A stretch of DNA of 64,000 bases. Source: Mercenaria mercenaria (taxonomy: Eukaryota > Mollusca > Bivalvia > Venerida > Veneridae). Location of the stretch: positions 62,389,501 to 62,453,500 of the forward strand of contig NC_069362.1 of assembly GCF_021730395.1 (NCBI RefSeq). Reading direction: 5' to 3'. The notes beneath the pieces are model-generated. The model had not been told where the DNA came from. It saw only the letters and a list, made by a program, of their open reading frames with translations, and made no database searches. This document shows, piece after piece, positions 58,494 through 64,000 of this stretch (the stretch's first letter is position 1; every line of letters begins with the position of its first letter). Made by a program: the position numbers and the translations under genes.

Positions 58494-58611
58494 TAAATAG
58501 ATTGTTTATGGCATATTCCTGATTCTTACTTTGACCTAATTTTCAGTTTGTCTGACAGTTTCATTAAAAATGCAACTATGCTCAATACGTGTTCAGGCAA
58601 AGTATTTTTAA

Positions 58612-58756
58612 ACCTTTTGCATGCTGGCTGACCATGGTCTGCACTGTTCGCTATTTAGTCAGTAAATTTTCAGTTTAAACCCCTTTGAATAGGGAAGTGG
58701 TACTTTCAAAATTGAATGATGGGCCAGTCAATTTTAGAAATTTAGCAGGGTGAATG
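58612..58756 (+). mobile_element. piggyBac-like MITE, copy 3, internally deleted
   Basis: Same family as 58,294, beginning after 'tttttaa' and ending 'gcagggtgaatg' before TTAA (58,757-58,760). It is shorter because the left part is missing. Confidence 0.65.
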
Positions 58757-58880
58757 TTAAAGATATGCTTATGTATCTTTCCATGTGATTTAAACGGACA
58801 ACAGAATACACATAACTGGTCAGACTTTTTTATGAATCATTACTGTTCTAATAGTATAACAATTTTTTCTGTGACTGTAA

Positions 58881-61800
58881 TCACTGCATAGCTTTCCAGT
58901 CCAATCTGAAACCTGCATACTCGTCCGAGTCATCTGAAGTGAAGGTCACGTAGGCATGATCTCCAGGCACTGTCAGCTGGCCTGGAGAAACGTTTCCACA
59001 GAATGGACCTAAAACACAATGGAAATACTGGGTAAGAGTAAATTTGTACAACATACATTAATTTATATGTACTGAAGTTGTTTTTACACTTAAATAATTA
59101 CTATGTTGCAAAATAGAAGTGTCAGTTTAGAAGAAATTCTGTTCACACTGTGAAATTCATAAATATGTCACTTTCGAAAAAAGAAACTGCACATACAACA
59201 GTCTTTTGCAGCCGAGGGCTACTAATTTTTATTTATTCATATCGGTATGAACCAACATATTTTACTGAACTCAGTCTATCTATAAGAAACCTTTAATGAA
59301 TAACAGGTTTCTCAAAAATTACTCATAACAGAATCGTTCTACTAATAATTCAGGGAAAAAGTGTCAGAGTAAACTTTTACACGAACTTTGTATAACGTAT
59401 TCATCATTATACATTCAAAGGGACTAACCCACACATTTTTGGCGAACAATAATTTCTCTCAAACTTCCAGAAAAAATGCTCTGAAAGTGACTAGTGGTAC
59501 AAACTTATTGATATCAGATTTTTGCAAGATGTTCTCATAAATAAACCAAACTATTTTGCAGAAGGAAGTAAACCGTTGCAACGGTTTTGAATCAATGCAG
59601 AAAATTTACATTATTCTTGCATTTTTACCAATACCTAACTTTTTTTTCAACCATTTTTCTTTTTTTTTCAGTGTCATATGTACATGAAATGAACATATTG
59701 AAAATTTTCACCCAAACTTTGGACGAGCAGCTTTAAGCTTCCGAATCAACTATTGAACATAAAAAGACCATCTTGGTCATAAAATAATGCATAGATACAA
59801 TTTTGTATTCTGATGTAAAAATCAGACCATGGTGTTTTCTGTCGTGTTCTTATGATTGTTTACATTATGTATATTACCGTGCGAGGATGCCATTCCGTCA
59901 CCACTGATTTTCACAAAGTCGAAATCACACGTAGTATCCGGCTCTAAGTGGAAATTATCATCAAATTTAAACGCAATCGTCTGCGAAAACAATGAACAAT
60001 AAAAATACTTTATCGCTGTAATTGTATATGTAGACGCGTATAAAATACACAAAATGTAAAATCACTGAGTAACTTTGTTAGTGTAGTTTAGCCTATGTCT
60101 TACAGAATGTTTGTACATACAGTACCAGTGGAAAATAGTGAACTCGTGGGACATCGGAAATTAGTTCCTCATACCGACATTCGTTGTTTCCGTATATTGA
60201 CATACAAGATCGAAATATGTATGGTTGATTAATTTATATTTAACTTTTTTTGTTGTTGTTGTTTTTTTGGGGGGGGGATTATTACGTGTGATGTTTTTAG
60301 TGAGTACCTCCGTTTTCTTCGGTCAGAAAAGTCGAAAAAGGATAACTCGTATAATTACTTATCTGCCCTTAAATTAAAATTCAACTTTAATCTTCTTTTT
60401 TTATTCTAATATAACACATTCCTAACAAGATCGTCGATAACTTTTGTGTTCTGTATAATTATATAATTATTGAATTTAAAAACAATCAAAGGACAGTAAC
60501 TCTGCTCATGCTGAAGAGATCATGTGGGATTGTGCATGTACCACCGACCTACAAAGACTTACATTTGTTTCAAATTTCAAGAAGATCCTTTCAAGTATTA
60601 CTTGGTTAGGTGAGACTTTATGAATTGTAAAACAATTAAAGGGCAATTTCTGAAATGATCCTGACGAAAGTTGTGCGTGCACCACCACCCTATAGTGATC
60701 TACATTTGTGTAAAGTTTTATAAATATCCATTAACAGACTACTAAGATATATTCGAAATTCCCTACTTTTTACCAAATCAAAGTGTAAAACTGTGCATTT
60801 AGTAGATTTAAGGGGATAATGCTAAAAGTGAATAAAGGCAATCTGCTTATTAATAATTGTCTGAAGTTTGGTGATTCTAGCTGAGATATTTTTTGAATCA
60901 TAAGCATTTTTGATTTCGGACTGACGGACACACGCAAGCACGTACTGACGACGAACAACTGGACAGAGAGTCAGTTCTATATCCGTCCACCTTTGATTGG
61001 GCATGATGAGCGGTACGAAAACCGTAAAAGTTTATGCAAAAAGGAAATCAGACGCCTGGTTTTACACAAAAAAAATCATTCTCACCTTTGTTCCTGGTGG
61101 TGCCTGCACTAAGTAGGTACAGTGAGTACTACTTGGGTACGTTGAAGGATAGCCTGGACTGGTGATTGTGCCGGCAGAACCAGTTATATTTAGGTTTCCA
61201 CAATTGCGTGAAGCTGCTGCAAGAAATAAGATAAAGACGAATATTATCTGGCAAGTGCTTTTTTTCTTGTCCATTCAGATTTATGTGCTAGCTTTGATAT
61301 AATTTAGTACACAAGGACGCAATTTATATATGGCGACCTTCTAGTGTTCTTGATGGTGTAGACAAAAATTAGTCTGTCTGTTTGTTTTGGGAAAAGCGCC
61401 GTTTTTACAAGTATCAGTTATGTAATGAAGGGCTGTTGACCTCACAAGCGTTCCTGGATTCTGTACCAGTACTTGTCTGGTTTCCGCAAGTAACTGCCAA
61501 CCTTTCCACATGTATAAGAGATGGATGACGAATGATTTCAGACACAATTTCCTACGGAAGAAAAACAGATACCAAAGGTCATGGACCTGAGGTCGTCTTG
61601 GTACAGCCGCACACTTTCCACTGTCCTACTGCCAGTTCAAATGAAATAAACTACACAGCGATGTGCGATATGGGAGCTGAAGTTAAGCATCTTAAGCACT
61701 TGGCAATGTATGCTTTCCACATTAAATTTAAGACACCGGAAAGATAATATCATATCGTTAGCCTTAGTATCAGTATTCGGGCTGAGGTGCTTTTATGCAA

Positions 61801-62885
61801 AGAGATCGTGTAATTGCAACGTATTGACTATTTTATTCTAGGGTAAATAGGAGGTTTGTAAGCCACAACGCTCCTAAAAGCTTTGTTATCAGAAATGACC
61901 GTTCCAAGGCGATGTTTATATTTTCCCCCTGCTCTTGTTTGCGCTTCTTACTTTGTGGAATGTTTAAGCATAATCATTTGTGAAATCGCCTTTTGGTCAG
62001 TTTTGCGAGTTGTGCGAGTACATTGTTCAGGGATTTAAAACAGGAAATTGTATCGGGTTTTTTTCTCAGTCTGTCTTGTTTAAAGTTTTTTTAACGGTTC
62101 AACATTCACTTTTGTATATAAAACTTTTCATCAAAACCTACCACTTCCTAGACAGTTTGAAGGCAATTCATCCGCATTACCTCCGCAGTCATCGTCACCG
62201 TCGCAAAGCCAGTCACGTGATATGCATGTTCTGTCAGGACATCGCCACTCATCTCCAGCACCTACAAATTGTACAATTTACAATTCTTTTTTCATTGATA
62301 AATATGTAACGGAATATAAATCTAAACAAGTAATATAAAGTGCAGATGCTTCAAAAACACGAAACCTTGGCATCTCAACAATTATTGCAATTTCCGATAG
62401 TTTATTTTATGGACTCGTGTTTCAGTTGCAGTTTATAGATAACATAAACGATTCATGTATCTTACTGATTTACAGCTATTGCAATTTCCAATAATTTATT
62501 TTAAGGACTCGTGTTTCAGTTGCAACTGATAGGTAAAATAAACAATTCACGTATCTCAATACTTTACAACTATTGCAATTTCGACACAGACTAGCGTTTC
62601 AGTTTCACGAATTCCTCTCGGCTTATTTGTAAGATAAACAATTCACCCAATATAGAAATATATTTTGAATGTTTTACCATTCTTATAATCTACTGATACG
62701 ATCAGGTCATTCGCACAAAAAATAGTAATAATGTTTTATGAAATATAACATACAGCCAGTATTCGTTCCTCCTTGACAGTTTTGCTCATCACTGTCGTCA
62801 CCACAATCATCATCATTATCACATCTGTACGCAATGTCGATACATTTGCCGTTGGCACATTCAAACTGCGTGTGATGACAGGAAT
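58881..62885 (-). CDS. Secreted LDLa-LDLa-CUB protein, 3' part (five exons in window)
   Basis: Minus-strand exons are 62,885-62,754, 62,261-62,142, 61,216-61,086, 59,980-59,878 and 59,008-58,881 (TGA at 58,883-58,881). All introns are GT-AG and the phases are consistent (1, 1, 0, 1). Exon 1 encodes LDLa-1 ('[20 protein letters not shown]', then [15 protein letters not shown], with six Cys and the acidic calcium site). The exon 1/2 junction codon T|GT makes the first Cys of LDLa-2 ('[20 protein letters not shown]'), which supports the join. Exons 3-5 form one CUB domain with four Cys ('NCGNLN', '[11 protein letters not shown]', '[10 protein letters not shown]', '[10 protein letters not shown]') ending '[12 protein letters not shown]'. 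No transmembrane segment follows, so it is probably secreted or a short isoform. The 5' end lies beyond 62,885, probably outside the window. Alternatively a short CUB-only protein of 139 residues starts at 61,274 (see findings). Confidence 0.82.
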
Positions 62886-62889
62886 CTGC

Positions 62890-64000
62890 TTTGACAAGAC
62901 TTATTTATTATCATTTGTTACATGAAGATGTCTTCCACATTAAAGACTTAACAAAGTATAATCGAGACACATTACAGCTTTTTTACAGTTTAATTTGCCA
63001 ATAACATTTTCTTTAAACACCTTTGCACTAACATCTGTCTGAATTCTAGCTTTTATCCTAATGGGTATTCATATATAAAATCTATAAAAACATCTTTTGA
63101 TAAAGCATTACCTTTCCAAATAGTAAACAGCAGCGTAAATAGAACTTTATTATAAATGAACGTTTGGTAGACTATAATAACATCTGTGAAAAGATCTTTT
63201 AAAAGAGGCAAATATAATAGTCAGTTCATGAATGGTATTAAAACTCGCGTCCCCATGTACCGGTTACAGCGCAATTTTATTACAGTAAAATTAAATGTTT
63301 TCCTTGATCTCCTTGGATCAGAGAATATAACAACACGGAGTCCAAGTACTTAGGTTAAAAAGTTAATTAACTGTAAGAGTTGCCTTGGTTCGTTCCGTTA
63401 GGCAATGAATAACAAGAATATCGATCTAAATGTATCTTTAAATAACGTTACATCAATATAACATGTAAATGAATATGTGTTTGTACAACAAGCCAGAACA
63501 TAATGAGGATATGGTCGGTAATTGGTTAAAACTTGTGCTTCCGCGGTGTAGTTGGAAGATAGGAAATAGATCATTTTCCCATTTTTTGTGCAACTTCGTG
63601 CAGAACGCGTGGTTTTATCAAGTTTTTTTTATCTCACTGCTAGAATGCATACTGCATGAAATAATACTTTTCATGTTTATACCCCACCGATGGCAAGTTA
63701 TGCAAATTTATTTATAGGAACCGGAAGTAGAGTTGGTTTTTTGTTAGGGTAGATGTTTGAAAAAAAAATGATGTTCTTTAAAGACATGTAACTCAGATCT
63801 TAACTGGCCGTTTGCTATATAATATTAAACAAAGAAGGATTTGAACAAGTGACCTTTCAGGCGACAACACCTGCTTTGTTAAATGGTGTGTTTCACCTCA
63901 GCTAATTCGGATTCTTTCGTGTCTAATCCGGATAATTAATTGGTGCGGTTGTGTACAAAACAGAAGTTTCGAAACTGTTAAACTTACGTATGACTTGAGT
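62890..64000. other. Upstream intron or flank of the LDLa-CUB gene; no exon recognised
   Basis: No further LDLa or signal-peptide exon could be read on the minus strand. At about 63,835-63,905 the minus strand has tRNA-like boxes ('tagctgaggtgaaac' and 'aggtcacttgttcaaatcc'), perhaps a SINE head. Plus-strand ORFs here look random. Confidence 0.4.

Noticed and set aside
61341-61547. An additional exon of the LDLa-CUB gene between LDLa-2 and CUB
   Set aside because: The minus strand has a Cys-containing stretch here but no matching splice-site pair of phase 1-1. Joining 62,142 to 61,216 directly already keeps the frame.

Overview
The window looks like nuclear DNA of a bivalve mollusc, probably a heterodont clam. 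It is AT-rich, intron-bearing and gene-poor. It is full of repeat families I associate with bivalves: tRNA-headed SINEs, GCTCACCTGA-ended repeats, and elements starting near 'aagagctgtcac' and ending 'cgagctaa'. The genes are metazoan types (TRIM/NHL-like, LDLa and CUB domains). The species cannot be fixed from sequence alone.

Region 1 (1-34,345) is a non-coding tandem array. One unit of about 10-12 kb occurs as copy A (1-~12,680), copy B (~12,719-31,045) and the start of copy C (~31,060-34,345). The copies align by eye over most of their length but differ by many small changes. Each was later hit by different transposable elements, so the copies act as empty sites for each other. An older, more diverged duplication (module X) is nested inside the unit. 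I see no credible host protein gene here.

Region 2 (21,179-29,288) lies inside copy B. It is a complete-looking, apparently young Ngaro-type tyrosine-recombinase retrotransposon on the minus strand. It has split direct repeats (A1 - ORFs - B1 A2 - B2), a Gag-like ORF, RT/RNase H, a tyrosine recombinase and an additional SGNH-hydrolase ORF upstream of gag. The gag-hydrolase spacer carries a roughly 50-bp minisatellite and long poly(T) tracts. A second spaced motif lies beyond the recombinase ORF.

Region 3 (34,346-55,120) is intergenic. It holds SINE copies in both orientations, a third copy of the GCTCACCTGA repeat, a foldback element (40,209-40,813), a dimeric tandem array with a ~300-bp half-unit (51,040-52,280, plus an outlier at 53,380-53,625) and GT/CA microsatellites.

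Region 4 (55,120-64,000) contains the host genes. On the plus strand is an intact 602-codon TRIM-like gene (RING, degenerate B-box, coiled coil, NHL-like propeller) with a probable non-coding first exon. On the minus strand, converging on it, is the 3' part of a secreted LDLa-LDLa-CUB gene. I assembled five exons of this gene with consistent phases. Two piggyBac-like MITEs lie between the two genes.
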